From positions 3,373,928 through 3,437,927 of the forward strand of contig NC_052487.1 in NCBI RefSeq assembly GCF_009730915.1: a stretch of DNA of 64,000 bases. The letters are read 5' to 3'. Of the stretch, positions 49,686 through 61,175 are shown one piece after another. Numbering within the stretch: the first letter of the stretch is position 1; each line of letters starts with the position of its first letter. Origin of the DNA: Dioscorea cayenensis subsp. rotundata (lineage: Eukaryota; Streptophyta; Magnoliopsida; Dioscoreales; Dioscoreaceae). The notes under the pieces were generated by a model. That model was not told the origin of the DNA. It searched no databases and worked only from the letters and a program-made list of their open reading frames with translations. The position numbers and the translations under genes were made by a program.

Positions 49686-51126
49686 ATGGAGGATTTTGCG
49701 GGTACAATGATGAAATTATCGACTTCAAACTATTCAATTTGGAAGTCAAAGATGGAGGACCTTCTTTATTGCAAGGATTTATATGATCCTATTAAATTAG
49801 GAGCTACTAAGCCAACCGGAAAATCTGATGATGATTGGGAGAAAAATGCACGGGGAAAGACCGTAGGAACTATCCGACGGTGGGTTGATATCGATGTATA
49901 TCATCATATAAGCAAAGAAGTTGATGCACAAGTGCTATGGAAAAAAATTAGAAAAATATGTATGAGAGGAAGAATGCTCAAATGAAAGCTTTTTGTTATC
50001 GAAAAGCTTATGAATCGGAAGCTTAGAGATGGGCGATCAATTCTTTCGAACACCCGAGTGATTTTCAAGATATGGTAAATCAATTGAGCACCATGAAAAA
50101 TAACACTAGATGATGAATTGCAAGCATTATTGCTCTTGAGTTCTTCTACTGACAGGTTGGGAGACCTTGGTAGTGTCTCTTAGCAACTCTGCTCCGAATG
50201 GTGTCCTATCTTTTATCTATGGTAAAAGATAGTCTTTTATAATGAGGAGACAAGAAGGAAAGATATGGGCATTGATACTTCACGGGTTCTTGTTACGATT
50301 ACATGAGAACGAGGCGGGGAGTAAGAGTCGAGGTCCTAAAGGGCGCTCTAAGTCAAGGGGCAAGTCATATCCAAAAGGCAAATTCACTTGCTATCATTGT
50401 GGCAAAGAAGGGCATATGCGAAGAAACTGCAGGATCTGGAAAAAAGAACAAAATGATGAGAAGAATTCAAAGAAGACAGATGATCAAAATACCACTGCAG
50501 CTGTATCTGTTGAAGAAGAAGAGCTGGTTGTACTTTTCTTTAATGAGGATGAAAGCCGAGTAACTGATTCTTGTGTTGAGTGGGTTATTGATTCAGCAGC
50601 ATCATACCATGCTACATCAAAGAAGGAAGTTTTTACTACATACAAATCAGGAAACTTTGGCAGAGCAAAGATGGGTAACAGCAGTTATGCAGATATAGTG
50701 GGTATTGGTGATGTTTGTGTGGAGACAAATGCTGGTTGTACATTGAATTTGAAAAATGTACGACATGTTCCAGAGTTGCGTTTGAATTTGATTTCTACTC
50801 ATGCTTTGGACCTAGAAGGTTATTTCAATATCTTTGGTGACAAGAATTGGAAACTTACTAAAGGTTCAATGGTAGTTGCCAGAGGTACTTTGTGTCATAC
50901 ATTATACAAGACTCAACTGAGGATGATTAAAGGTGACTTAAATGCAATTGAAGATGAAGCTTCCCTAGATTTGTGGCACAAGAGGTTGGCACATATGAGT
51001 GAAAAAGGCTTGCAGATTTTGGCAAAAAAGTCTCTCATTTCCTTTGCTAAAGGTATGAGTTTAAACCCTTGTGATTATTGTTTATTTGGCAAGCAACATA
51101 AAGTTTCATTTAGTAAGTCCTCCTGA
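49686..51126 (+). pseudogene. copia gag and protease region, frameshifted
   Basis: It starts with an ATG and a capsid-like segment (SNYSIWKSKMEDLL) that stays open to about 49965. The frame is then lost, with stops up to about 50235. From 50242 it is open again, with a CCHC zinc knuckle at 50389-50430 (CYHCGKEGHMRRNC) and an aspartic protease-type site WVIDSAAS near 50581-50604. A gag-pre-integrase domain follows (DLWHKRLAHMSEKGLQ, then CDYCLFGKQH). The frame ends at a stop at 51124-51126, where homologues read on into integrase. Confidence 0.9.
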
Positions 51127-53460
51127 AAGAAAAAAACTAATGTTCTTGAGTTAGTTTATTCGATGTATGTGGTCCCATTGATGTGGAAACTCTAGGGGGT
51201 GGTAGATATTTTTGTTACTTTTATTGATGATGCTTCACGAAAGGTTTGGGTGTTTGTTTTGAAATCAAAAGACGGGTGTTTCATTACTTCAAGCAATTTT
51301 CATGTCATGGTGGAAAGAGAGAAGGGGGTATCCTTGAAGTGTCTTCGCAGTGACAATGGAGGTGAATACACTTCAAAAGAGTTTGAAAATTACTGCTTGG
51401 AGCATGGCATCAGACATGAAAAGACTGTTCCTGGTACTCCACAGCACAATGGTGTAGCTGAAAGAACAAACAGAACCATTCTGGAGAAGGTCAGATGCAT
51501 GTTAAAAATGGCTAATCTGCCTAAGCCATTTTGGGGTGAAGCCCTTAACACAGCTTGCTACCTAATGAATCGATCTCCATCGACACCTTTAGATTTTGAT
51601 GTTCCTGAGAGAGTATGGTCTGGGAGAGATATTACTTACTCTCATTTAAAGGTATTTGGCTGCAAAGCTTTTGCACATGTACCGAAGGAGCAAAGACAGA
51701 AACTTGATGACAGGGCTATTTCATGCATTTTTCTGGGTTATGGAGATGCAGAGTTTGGTTACAGGCTATGGGATCCAGTGAAGAAAAAGGTCTTTAGATC
51801 CAGAGATGTTATCTTCCAGGAATATAAGACCTTGGTTGATTTTGAAACATCAGAGAAGAATAGTGACATTTCTTTTTCAGTGCCAGTTACTCCAACAGAG
51901 ACTATCACAAATGACGAGGAATTACATGAAGAGCATGGATCTAATGATATGATTGAACAGATTGATGTCGATGATAGTGTTGAGCAAGGGGAGTTGTCAC
52001 TTTCACCTGAAATTAGAGAAGAACCCCAGCTCAGAAGATCAGCCAGAGAACATCGTCCATTTACTAGATATCCCAGTTCAGAGTATATTACAGTTACTGA
52101 AGAGGGGGAGCCGGAAAGCTTTGAAGAAGTTCAAAATCACAAACAAAAGGCACATTGGATAAAAGCTATGCATGAGGAGATGAATTCTTTAATGAAGAAT
52201 GATACTTATGAGCTTGTCGAGCTTCCTAAAGATAGAAAAGCCTTGAAGAACAAGTGGGTGTTCAAGTTGAAGATGGATGGTGAGAAGATAGTAAAATATA
52301 AAGCTCGTTTGGTGGTCAAAGGTTTTAATCAGAAGCAAGGAATTGACTTTGATGAGATTTTCTCTCCTGTTGTGAAGATGAGCTCTATTCGGGTTATTCT
52401 TGGATTAACTGCCAGTTTGGACCTTGAGCTTGAGCAGTTAGATGTGAAGACAGCATTTCTTCATGGTGATTTGGAAGAAGAAATTTACATGGATCAACCA
52501 GAAGGTTTTGAAGCTAAAGGGAAAGAACACATGGTTTGCAGGTTAAAGAAGAGTTTATATGGGTTGAAACAAGCACCAAGACAATGGTATAAAAAATTTG
52601 ATTTTTTCATGATAAGTCATGGCTATATTAGAACAGATGCAGATCATTGTGTGTACTTTAAAGTGCTTCCAGATGGTAAATTTATCATCCTTCTGTTATA
52701 TGTGGATGATATGCTTATAGTAGGACAAGATATTGCCATGATTAATGTTTTGAAAAAGCAGTTGTTTGGCTCTTTTGACATGAAAGATTTAGGGCCAGCA
52801 CAACAAATTCTCGGCATGCAAATTCTTCGTGACAGGAAAGCCAAGAAGTTGTGGTTGTCACAAGAGAAGTATGTTGAGCGAGTTTTGAGTAGATTTAATA
52901 TGAAGAGTGCTAAACCAGTTAGCACACCTCTTGCTAATCACTTTACACTTAGCAAGAAATCTTGTCCTACTACTCAAGAAGAAAAGGAAGATATGGCAGC
53001 AATTCCGTACTCATCTGCAGTTGGGAGTCTTATGTATGCTATGGTATGTACCCGGCCAGATATTGCTCATGCAGTTGGTTTAGTCAGCAGATTTCTCTCT
53101 AATCCAGGTAGAGTACATCGGGAGGGCTGTGAAGTGGATCTTCGAGATATGAGAGGTACTTCAAAGATGTGTTTAGGTTTTGGAGGTTCGAACCAATTCT
53201 AGAAGGATACATGATGCGGATATGGCAGGTGACCTTGATGATAGAAAGTCAACTTCAGGGTTTGTGTTTACTTTTGCGGGGGGAGCTGTTTCATGGCAGT
53301 CCAAGTTACAAAAATGCATAGCTTTATCCACCACTGAAGCGGAGTATATTGCTTTGATCAGGCAGCAAAAGAAATGCTTTTGGATGAAAAAGATTTTTTT
53401 CAAGAATTGGGCTTGAAACAAGATGAATATATGGTTAATTGTGATAGCCGAGTGCATTAG
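51127..53460 (+). pseudogene. copia integrase, reverse transcriptase and RNase H region, frameshifted
   Basis: The 51199-53202 frame carries the integrase core (FIDDASRKVWVF, LRSDNGGEY and the Glu in NGVAERTNRT). It also carries the RT with KTAFLHGDLEEEIYM, SLYGLKQAPRQWY and the active-site YVDD at 52699-52710. The frame shifts near 53125. RNase H continues from 53180 in another frame (DADMAGDLDDRKSTSG, ALSTTEAEYIA), then shifts again before the purine tract. Catalytic residues are present in each domain, so the damage is limited to frame breaks. Confidence 0.92.
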
Positions 53461-53696
53461 AATTAAGCAAGAATGCCACATATCATTGTCGCACTCAAGC
53501 ATATTGATGTGAGGTACCATTGGATTCGTGATGCCATAAATAAGAAAGAAATATGTCTCAAGAAGATCCCCACCGATAAAAAAATCCAGCAGATATGTTG
53601 ACTAAAGGCAGTGACTCGTGATAAACATCGACTCGTGCCAAAGGCAGATGGGACCCGAATTGCAAATGAAGAGTTGAAGTGTGGACATCTCCCCAT

Positions 53697-53712
53697 GGGG
53701 CTGGAGGGGAGA
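53697..53712 (+). other. Polypurine tract
   Basis: GGGG..GGAGGGGAGA immediately before the 3' LTR, the expected plus-strand primer. Confidence 0.85.
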
Positions 53713-53713
53713 T

Positions 53714-54261
53714 TGTTGGTTTGAGTGGCCAAACTTCTATCCACTCCATTTATTATTAGTAATAAAGACAGGGGCAAAATGCAAAAACCCTAAACATAAA
53801 TATGTGGCTATTGAGAAGGCATCGATGGTGAGAAAAAAAGAAAAAGAAGCGTGGTTTTGTTCTCTCATGTCCATTGAAAGAAGAAAGGTGAAGAAAGCAT
53901 ATCTTCTTTTTATCGAATCCTACTCAAATCGGCAAGTTTGTTTGGAGCAATCTTGGAGGGTAATTTCTCTAGTTTTTTTTCTTTGGTGTGATCATTCAAG
54001 AAAGGGGTTTTCTAGAGTTATTATTTGTATTTCTCCATTATTGGTGGTGATCTCAAGTGTGCATTTGCTTGAGAGTTTTTTGTACTTGTTGATTTTGATA
54101 GTGGATTTGATTCGGAGTTTGGCCCGTGGTTTTTTCCCTCTGAATAAGAGGGTTTTCCACGTAAATTTTGTGTCTGCTTGATTGATTTCATTTATTGTTC
54201 AGTTTAGTACCCAAAATTATTTTATTTATATCAAGAAGCATTTGCTGTGCAAAACTCAACA
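53714..54261 (+). repeat. 3' LTR
   Basis: 548 bp, matching the 5' LTR over its whole length. The close similarity means a recent insertion. Confidence 0.95.
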
Positions 54262-54917
54262 CCAAAATTGTTTCCCTAATTATATATAGCATGCATATAC
54301 ACTAAAGATCAGAAGAGAAATAAGACAAACACAACCAAGGAAATACCTGAGCATAAACTCTAAAATTATAGTATTATAAATGAGTAAAGACTCATTTCTC
54401 TAGGAAAAGCTAGTTTGTGTCAAAACCAGTGACATGCGTCAAAATATGAATCAAGAAATAACGGGTCTTAGTCCACTGTAACAAGTCGCTAAATCTGGTT
54501 AGTGTCAAACCCAGTAATATCCATTAAAATATGAAACAAGAAATAAAGTGTCTGTCTTTCAAGTAAATTGTAAAAAGTCAATCCATCAAGTCATAATATG
54601 TCAGTTCGTGTCAAATCATAGCATCAAGATAATTCAACTTTGGGGCAATGCTACCACCTCTGCATGCAGGGGTCCCTACTGCAATGATCAACAAAAAATG
54701 TTAGCTAGTTTTTTTTATTATAAAATGTTCTATAAAGAAAAATCGGAATAGTGCTTACATGGCTTGTCACGATCTCAAGCCGGCTATCCAAGGTGGCTAG
54801 CCTATGGTCCATGTCAGTCATATTCTCCTGCAGATAATGAACAATAGTTTGCATGGTCTGCATTTCCGTCGACATCAGCTGAATATCTCCTCGCAAGGAG
54901 TTCATGCTGTGAATAAG
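54262..54917. other. Spacer with a doubtful minus-strand coiled-coil exon
   Basis: On the minus strand 54926-54764 is open and rich in heptad-like Leu/Met/Ile (LRGDIQLMSTEMQTM, TDMDHRLATLDSRLEIV), and is followed by a good splice donor (GTAAGC). No family is recognised and there is no downstream exon I can defend, so it may be a transposon or gene remnant. Confidence 0.25.
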
Positions 54918-54998
54918 GGTGATCATTTGGATTCAGTCTTGCATCTCTTCCTTTTCCTATGCTCTGCTTATTAATGGTCAGCCTAGTAAGTTCATTAA

Positions 54999-56349
54999 GA
55001 GTGTGTTTGTTTGGCTGTTTTTAGTTTTACATGTATTACTAAATACCTTGCTTTACAAAATCCATTGTTTGTTTAGGTGTATATAGAAATCCTGGTGTAA
55101 TTGAATTTACAACACAGTGTCATTTTGGGTGTATTTGGTTTTACGCCCAAATCGGGCGTAAAACCAAATTCAGGGAAAATAAAAGCAAAGAGGGATAAGA
55201 AGAGGCTGTTCATCCGAGTGTTGTCATCCTCCGCTCACACCGGCAAGGATCCTCCAACTTCATCCTCCGCTCACACCGGCAAGATCTCCTCCAAGGTCAT
55301 CCTCCGGTCACACCGGCAAGAGTCTTCCAAGGTCGTCCTTTGCTCACACCGGCAAGATCTCCTCCAAGGTCAACCTCTAGTTGCAAGAGATCATCTTATC
55401 CTCCAAGGCCCAGCTTCAGGAAAATAATTTTTCTAATTTTTAGATACTAGATCTTTGTAGATCTAGCCTTTCCACCATCTTTGTAGATATCCAGATCTTG
55501 TGATGCATTAATGTTGTATGTTCTAATTTTTCTTCATAGATTTCTAATACTCGCACATCATTATCGATCAAACATGAATTAATGTTGCTTTTTTTCTAGT
55601 TTTTTTGTTTACATTGGTTGTCGAAAAACCAATGATTCTTTTGCATCTATGAGTCTCATAATTAAGATTGTTTTTGGTTTCATTTATTAGTCTTTATTAT
55701 GTTCATCCAGAAACCACTAATTTGGTAAGGGATTGCTTTGCAGAAAGCTTTCTGACGAACAAGGAAGATAATTTTAGCTTATTTTCAATATTTTCTCTAT
55801 CAATATATTATGAATGGTTTCTATGTAGAAGAAGCACTTTTTGGTTTTTAATGGCCTTGATTAAAATTTAACATGCATGATTAAATTTTATTTAACTCCG
55901 AATTGTTTAATTCAAATTTAAGAAAACAAGTAAAATATTATTGGGAGAAGTCATATTTGATAATATATTTAAAAAATATATCAAGAATTTAGAAATTAAT
56001 TTAATTAAAAATTTAATGCTTATGTTGATTAACTAATTATATTAAACAAGATATTCAACATTGACATCATAAGTAAAAACAAACAAAAAAATATTGTGAG
56101 TTTAAAGGTTTAGGGGTAATCTCACCATGGGTGCCCACATTTCTTAATACATCAAACCAAACACAGGATTTCATAATACAAATTTCCAAATCCCTCCAAA
56201 CAAACACAAAATTCTGTAATACAGTATTTCCAGTTACATCTAACCAAACACCATATTTTGCATTACTGTATTTTTAAATCCATGAATTTCCAGTTACATT
56301 GTAAATGAAAATCCATTGCATTTACAATTACATCCAAACAAACACACCC
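54999..56349. mobile_element. TIR element with TAA target duplication, inserted in the LINE
   Basis: The left end is GAGTGTGTTTGTTTGG; the right end, reversed, is GGGTGTGTTTGTTTGG (15 of 16). TAA is at 54996-54998 and 56350-56352. Taking out the element and one TAA restores the LINE reading frame exactly. At 1351 bp it is large for a MITE but codes for no transposase that I can see. PIF/Harbinger-like by target site. Near its right end the motif CCAAACAAACACA is repeated several times. Confidence 0.9.
55226..55372. repeat. GC-rich minisatellite, about four units of 36-42 bp
   Basis: Units built on CTCACACCGGCAAG and ATCCTCC/TCCTCCAAGGTC. It lies inside the TIR element and gives an open frame with repeated SSAHTGK, which is probably not a gene. 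Confidence 0.85.
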
Positions 56350-58672
56350 TAAAACTTCTAGAGGGGTTAGACAAGGTGATCCGCCTTCTTCCTATCTCGT
56401 TATTATAGTGTCTCAAAACCTCACTTCTATTCTCAACCATGCTCTTTCTTTGGGCATGATACCTAGTTTTGACTCCATATTGTTTAACAATTTTAATCAT
56501 TTAATGTGTGCCGATGACCTCGTCCTTATTACGAAAGCCTCTAGATCTGTTGCTAGAAACGTCAAATTTTGTTTCTCCCTTTATTCTAATCTTACCGATT
56601 AGAACCCTAATCACAACAAGTCTGTCATCTTCTTCCCTATTTGGCTCAACCACAAGTTAGTTAAGGGGATTAATAAAATCCTAGGCTTCAATATTGGCAC
56701 TTTCCCTTTCACGTATCTAGGTATTGCTATTTCTCCCACCAAACTTCCCCTCTCCACTTCTCCCAGATGGTGTCCAGATTTCAAAATTTTATCTCCTTTG
56801 GAAAAAAGATGCACATTTGTTATGCTAACAAGGTTATTTTGATTAATAATGCCCGTTTAACCATTTCTTCTTATACTTTGGTTGTTTATCATATGTTAGA
56901 CTCCATTCTAGACCACCTTTCCAAATTAGCTAGGAACTTTCTTTGGCACAGAGATGGCAATCGTAGTGGCCTTCCTTTTATCTCCTAAAACAGAATTATG
57001 CTTGATAATCCTGAAGTGGGCTTAGCTATTAGGAATCTAAGGCATTTGCGCACTGCTTTTTTTTTATTAAAAACAGCTTTAAATTTCTCAACAAAGATGA
57101 GGCTTTTTGGGTGGGGATTCTTGATCTCAAATATGGCCAGTTTCATACTTCACACATTAATATCCCTCCTACATGTTTTGGTTCTTCAGATCTTTGTGTA
57201 AAAACTTGGAGGGAGTAAAATCTAATCTTTGGCTCAACACTGTTAATCTTAATTGCACTTTTGTTCTTGACCATCAAGTGTTCTTTGAAATCCCATTCAG
57301 TTCAAGCCAACCTTTATAAATATCAATCTCCTTAATGAAGACCTCACCCTAAATGATTTCATGGTTAATGGCAATTGGAATTTTCCACGTATTCACCATT
57401 TTTTGAGTGATCATTTTAACCCTTCCGACCTAAAACTAGGCTTCATTGATCACAATATTTCCATTTCTTGGGTTTGGACACAGGGTCTACCTGCCATAAC
57501 ATTGTGAATGAGGTATATCATTATTTTAATAATGCAAACACTAAGGATTTCACTTGGAGGGGCTGGAAACATCTCTGGAAACTCAATGTAGCTCCTAGAG
57601 CTAAAATTTTTACCTTGGCTGGTTCTTCATGGGAGAGTTCAAACTCTTGAGTTTCTCAACTCTCTAAACATGATTTCTAATCATATTTGTGCTATGTGTG
57701 GTTCACAAAGGGAGAACATTGACCATCTCTTCAATTCTTGCTCCAAAACTTGTGTAGGTTGAAGAATTATTGTAGAGATTACACATATTTGTTCTTTCAC
57801 TGAGCTTAAAGTTCACTTATGGTGTTGGCTTGAGAATGTTAATTCTCCTAAAGCTTTCTGGATTAATTCTATTATTGTCACTGTTGTTTGGAATATTTGG
57901 AGAGCCAGATGTAACTTAATCTTCAAGCGGCAACAAATGGATTTAAATTGGATTGCTAGTTTCTCAATATGTCAAGTGAAGGAGTACATGATGAAATCCA
58001 ATCATTTGAGTTAAGCTTCATTCCTTAATCTTTTTAATAGTCATCCTTTTCAATATTGTATATATGTTTACTGATGCTTTTTGGTTGTTAGATAACAATG
58101 TTGGAGGATGCGGTTTCTACATCACTAATGGTCATAAACAAATAGTTGTTGCTGCAGTTTCAATTTTCTTACTGACTCTGCTCTCGATGATGAATTAAAA
58201 GCTTTGGAAATTGGTTTGAACGTAGCTATAGATCGAAGAATCAATACTTCAACTATCTTCACTGACAATGTTGGCGTTCAACGAGACTTGATTAATACAA
58301 ACAACATGACAGCCTGGTGGTTAAATCATAGAGTTTCCAACATTAAGAGATTGTTGAACATTGCTCAGGTGAATATTGAAGTCATCTTAATGGAGTGGAA
58401 CGGTTTAGCTGATAAGCTTGCAGCCCATGGCACATCAAGGCATGGCATCTCTTTATTTCACCAAGGCTTGGATCTTCCAAGGTGGTTGATGAAGTGGCTT
58501 AGAAAGAATAATTACCGTTTTGTTTAGGCTTCTGTTCCTGCTGTTTTTAGTTCTTTTGTTGTGTTTTGGTTAAACTTTTCCTTGCATGTTGGCTCTCCTG
58601 TTGTTTGTAATCTTTTTTCTTTGATCTTTTAACAAATTCATCTGCTACGCAGCTCCTTCTTTTTTTAAAAAA

Positions 58673-59209
58673 AACTATCACAAAACATGCTTGGCTAGAT
58701 CTCATATTGGCATGCACAAATAAGTAAAATAATTTGTCTGTGATGCAACAAATGCTTATAGTGTTATACAATCACATATTGGCAATGATTACAGTAACCA
58801 CAAAAGATTGCTGTATAATATTTTAAATTTTTAGAAACAACACATGCCCAAGAAAATAAGGCTGATTTGGGTAGACAAAAGAAACCTAGCAATAATTGGC
58901 AATATAATGGAATCAGGTATAGTGTAACTCCATACCATACCCAAACAAATCCAATCCTAAAGTGTCCTTAAATTAAACAGTACACACTAGAACACTTGCA
59001 AATTCAACATAGATTGACAACTAAAGAGATTTAGTAGCTTCATTGCAGCTACAAGTGGCTACACAATTGCACATGTCAAAAATAATAAAACCATAGAAGG
59101 GTGTTATAAGAAGTCATAAATTCTATAAACAACATAAGCACAAGAAATTAAGAAACTTTATTATTGGTGATTTGGATTGGCAATTTATTCTAACACCTAA
59201 TTAGCATCA
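58673..59209. other. Intergenic DNA
   Basis: No gene recognised between the LINE tail and the small minus-strand gene. Confidence 0.4.
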
Positions 59210-59744
59210 TGACTTTCATTCATGCTCGACATCAGATCCAAAGCATCTATTCCACCAAAGTCCTTATGTTAAAAAACACATAAATTTTGCTGTAAAATAC
59301 ATTCAAGTTCATCATCCACAAAGAACAGTATCAAAAGCTTCAAGATACCTAATAGATATGACCAAAATTTTAGTTTTTCATCTTACATGCTCTTCAAATA
59401 TGCTTCTATAAACTTTTTAAAAAACACAGAAAACAAACAGAACATCAACAAAGAACCATTCAACAATTTTAACAAGCAAAAAAGAACAATCCTCCTGTTA
59501 ATGAAGCCTTGCAAAACATCAATATTTTAGATGTCAAACACTCACCATAAACAGCAGTATTAACATCAAAAGAAATCAAAAAAGAGTTAAACAAAGCATC
59601 TGAAAGGACCTTATCACTTGTAATCTTTGTCCAAGCTATCTTAGCAAATTGTGGAAATATAAGCTGTAACTCAGTGGATAATCTATACTCAGATCGCTTG
59701 AAAACATAATATTCCGATGTAAACAATAACAGCTGTGACTCCAT
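59210..59744 (-). pseudogene. Small unidentified gene or gene remnant
   Basis: A first exon with ATG at 59744 runs 66 codons to a clean donor (ATG|GTGAGTG, exon end 59546). It looks protein-like: SEYYVFKRSEYRLSTELQ, FPQFAKIAWTKI and LSDALFNSFLISFDV. A 19-base exon at 59405-59387 with good splice sites would continue with EAYLKS. Further possible coding pieces follow, one reading YLEAFDTV and one, 59264-59210, reading DFGGIDALDLMSSM to a stop, but I cannot join them without a stop or frame break. I do not recognise the family. It could be a small real gene with an exon I misplaced, or a decaying duplicate. It lies upstream of, and divergent from, the BAP31-like gene. Confidence 0.4.
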
Positions 59745-59907
59745 GGCAGAATAATAAAAAAAAAGTACAAAGCACCAAGAAATATGCCTAAAATGAAGTA
59801 ATCACAATGTTAATTGAAATCACAGCCTGCAAAATAAATATATCCCCAATCTGAATGTAGTTTCGTCATGAAGAAGCTCATTAAGAGTAAGAGTGGCATA
59901 TTTGTAA

Positions 59908-61080
59908 ATTATCCAGATATCTTTCTTCTTATTCTTGCTACATTTTTTAAAAGGGAGTGATTGAATTCTATTTACCAAATGGGGAAAAGAATAAAAGATA
60001 AGCTTGTAATTTTTAGAAAGAAAATGGGAATATTAAAATTCGATGTGGATTAAGTTTAGAAAAATTCAATTTAAAACTTTATCCAATTTTAACTTTCCCA
60101 AACTAAATTAAATTTTTTATTCCAAATAACTTTGAATTAAGAGCTTAATTAATTATGCTTCTAATATATCAATTATTTCCACCAAAAAATAATTATCTTT
60201 CAATTAAACATGATTTTTTTTTATGTCAGCCATCAAAGCGATATCTAGCGGCTCAAATATGACTGTTTCTAATCTCAAGGCAAATTGTTGCTGATCTCAA
60301 AATAGTAGTCGGCATGATGGTCATTCATTTAGTCCCATCCCAAGTGAACCAAGTAATAAATATGAATTCATTTAGAAGTATTAGGTGTCAATGTATTCAC
60401 ATTCTATATCTACATATTTATTAATTACTTATTGACTTTTATTATATATTTTAAATAAAAAAATTATATATATATATATAGTTTCAACGAATCCAATGTC
60501 TTGCCGACAACATGATGCTTACCTCCAATTTCTTAATAAGTTCATGATTAAGAAGGATACTCAAACAACATCAAATTTTCAAACTTGTTTAAGTAACATG
60601 TTTTTTTATTAATTAAACTTCATTAATAAGATATTATTAATATAATTAAAATCTCAATTTATATATATTACTAAATATCATCTACAAATGTCATAGACGG
60701 TAAAAATAAAAAAAATAAAAAAAAACTTAAAAAAGACATTAGAGATTATAATTCAGAGAAAAAACGACAGGGGATTCAGATTAGGGTTTTCTATGGTGAT
60801 GAGCTATAAATGTTGATTCAATAGCCCGGACGTTTGTAGATTTCGAATCTACAAATATGACGCGGGCTTTAATATATTAACTAAAACAATAAGCCCATAC
60901 CAACAAAACCGGGTCCACGGAATCCAATTAAGGATCCATCAGCTGTGGGGCCCATGAAGCCCATCTTTAAAAGTGGTAGTTTAATCCGCGTTATCACAAA
61001 TCTCAACACACTTTCAACGGCTGAGATTTCCCCATACCGACACGGAGACTTCGGTAATAACGAAAATTTGACATCTTTGC
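59908..61080 (+). repeat. BAP31-like upstream region (copy 2, attached to the gene)
   Basis: The partner of 44310-46648. It lacks the 788-bp TIR element and the extra 410 bp of copy 1. It leads directly into the TATA box and first exon of the BAP31-like gene, so this is probably the original copy. It contains GGGCCCA-type motifs (60948) and GTTTAATCCGCG, which may be promoter elements because they are conserved between the copies. Confidence 0.85.
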
Positions 61081-61085
61081 CGACC

Positions 61086-61098
61086 TATTTATATATAA
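61086..61098 (+). promoter_or_regulatory. Probable TATA box of the BAP31-like gene
   Basis: TATTTATATATAA about 80-90 bases before the start codon, followed by a CT-rich leader (TCTCTCTCTCTCCTTCTC at 61126-61143). Absent from copy 1. Confidence 0.65.
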
Positions 61099-61175
61099 TT
61101 GCACCGACTTTTCCCTTTTCTCCATCTCTCTCTCTCTCCTTCTCGCCAACGCCGTCGATTTCTAGGGTTCCGGCG

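Larger units (their letters stand above)
49077..54261 (+). mobile_element. Ty1/copia LTR retrotransposon, Tork/Tnt1-like
   Basis: A structurally complete 5.2-kb element. Its 5' LTR (49077-49630) and 3' LTR (53714-54261) both start TGTTGG and end CAACA, with target duplication CCAAA at 49072-49076 and 54262-54266. An initiator-Met tRNA primer site follows the 5' LTR and a purine tract precedes the 3' LTR. Internal order is gag, zinc knuckle, protease, integrase, reverse transcriptase, RNase H, which is the copia order. Wording of the pre-integrase, integrase and RT regions is close to Tnt1. The coding region is split by at least three frame shifts (near 49965, 51120 and 53125), so it is not autonomous as printed. 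Confidence 0.97.
54918..58672 (+). pseudogene. 5'-truncated L1-like LINE with RT, zinc-finger-like and RNase H parts
   Basis: Non-LTR retrotransposon remnant split by the TIR element at 54999-56349. RT sequence runs into the insertion (WIQSCISS, LLINGQPSKFI) and resumes after it (SRGVRQGDPPSSYL), then the catalytic box MCADDLVLI near 56509-56535. Further on are a zf-RVT-like WKHLWKLNVAPRAKIF near 57567-57615 with a Cys/His cluster (CAMCGS...NIDHLFNSC) at about 57690-57740, and a C-terminal RNase H-like domain to 58527 (IFTDNVGVQRDL, WNGLADKLAAHG). Stops and frame shifts occur throughout. The 3' end is near the A-rich stretch at 58660-58670. No endonuclease domain is seen, so the 5' half is missing. 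Confidence 0.88.

Noticed and set aside
60945..61175. In-frame upstream extension of the BAP31-like protein
   Set aside because: A TATA box lies inside it, and homologues start at MIQLLF (61176).
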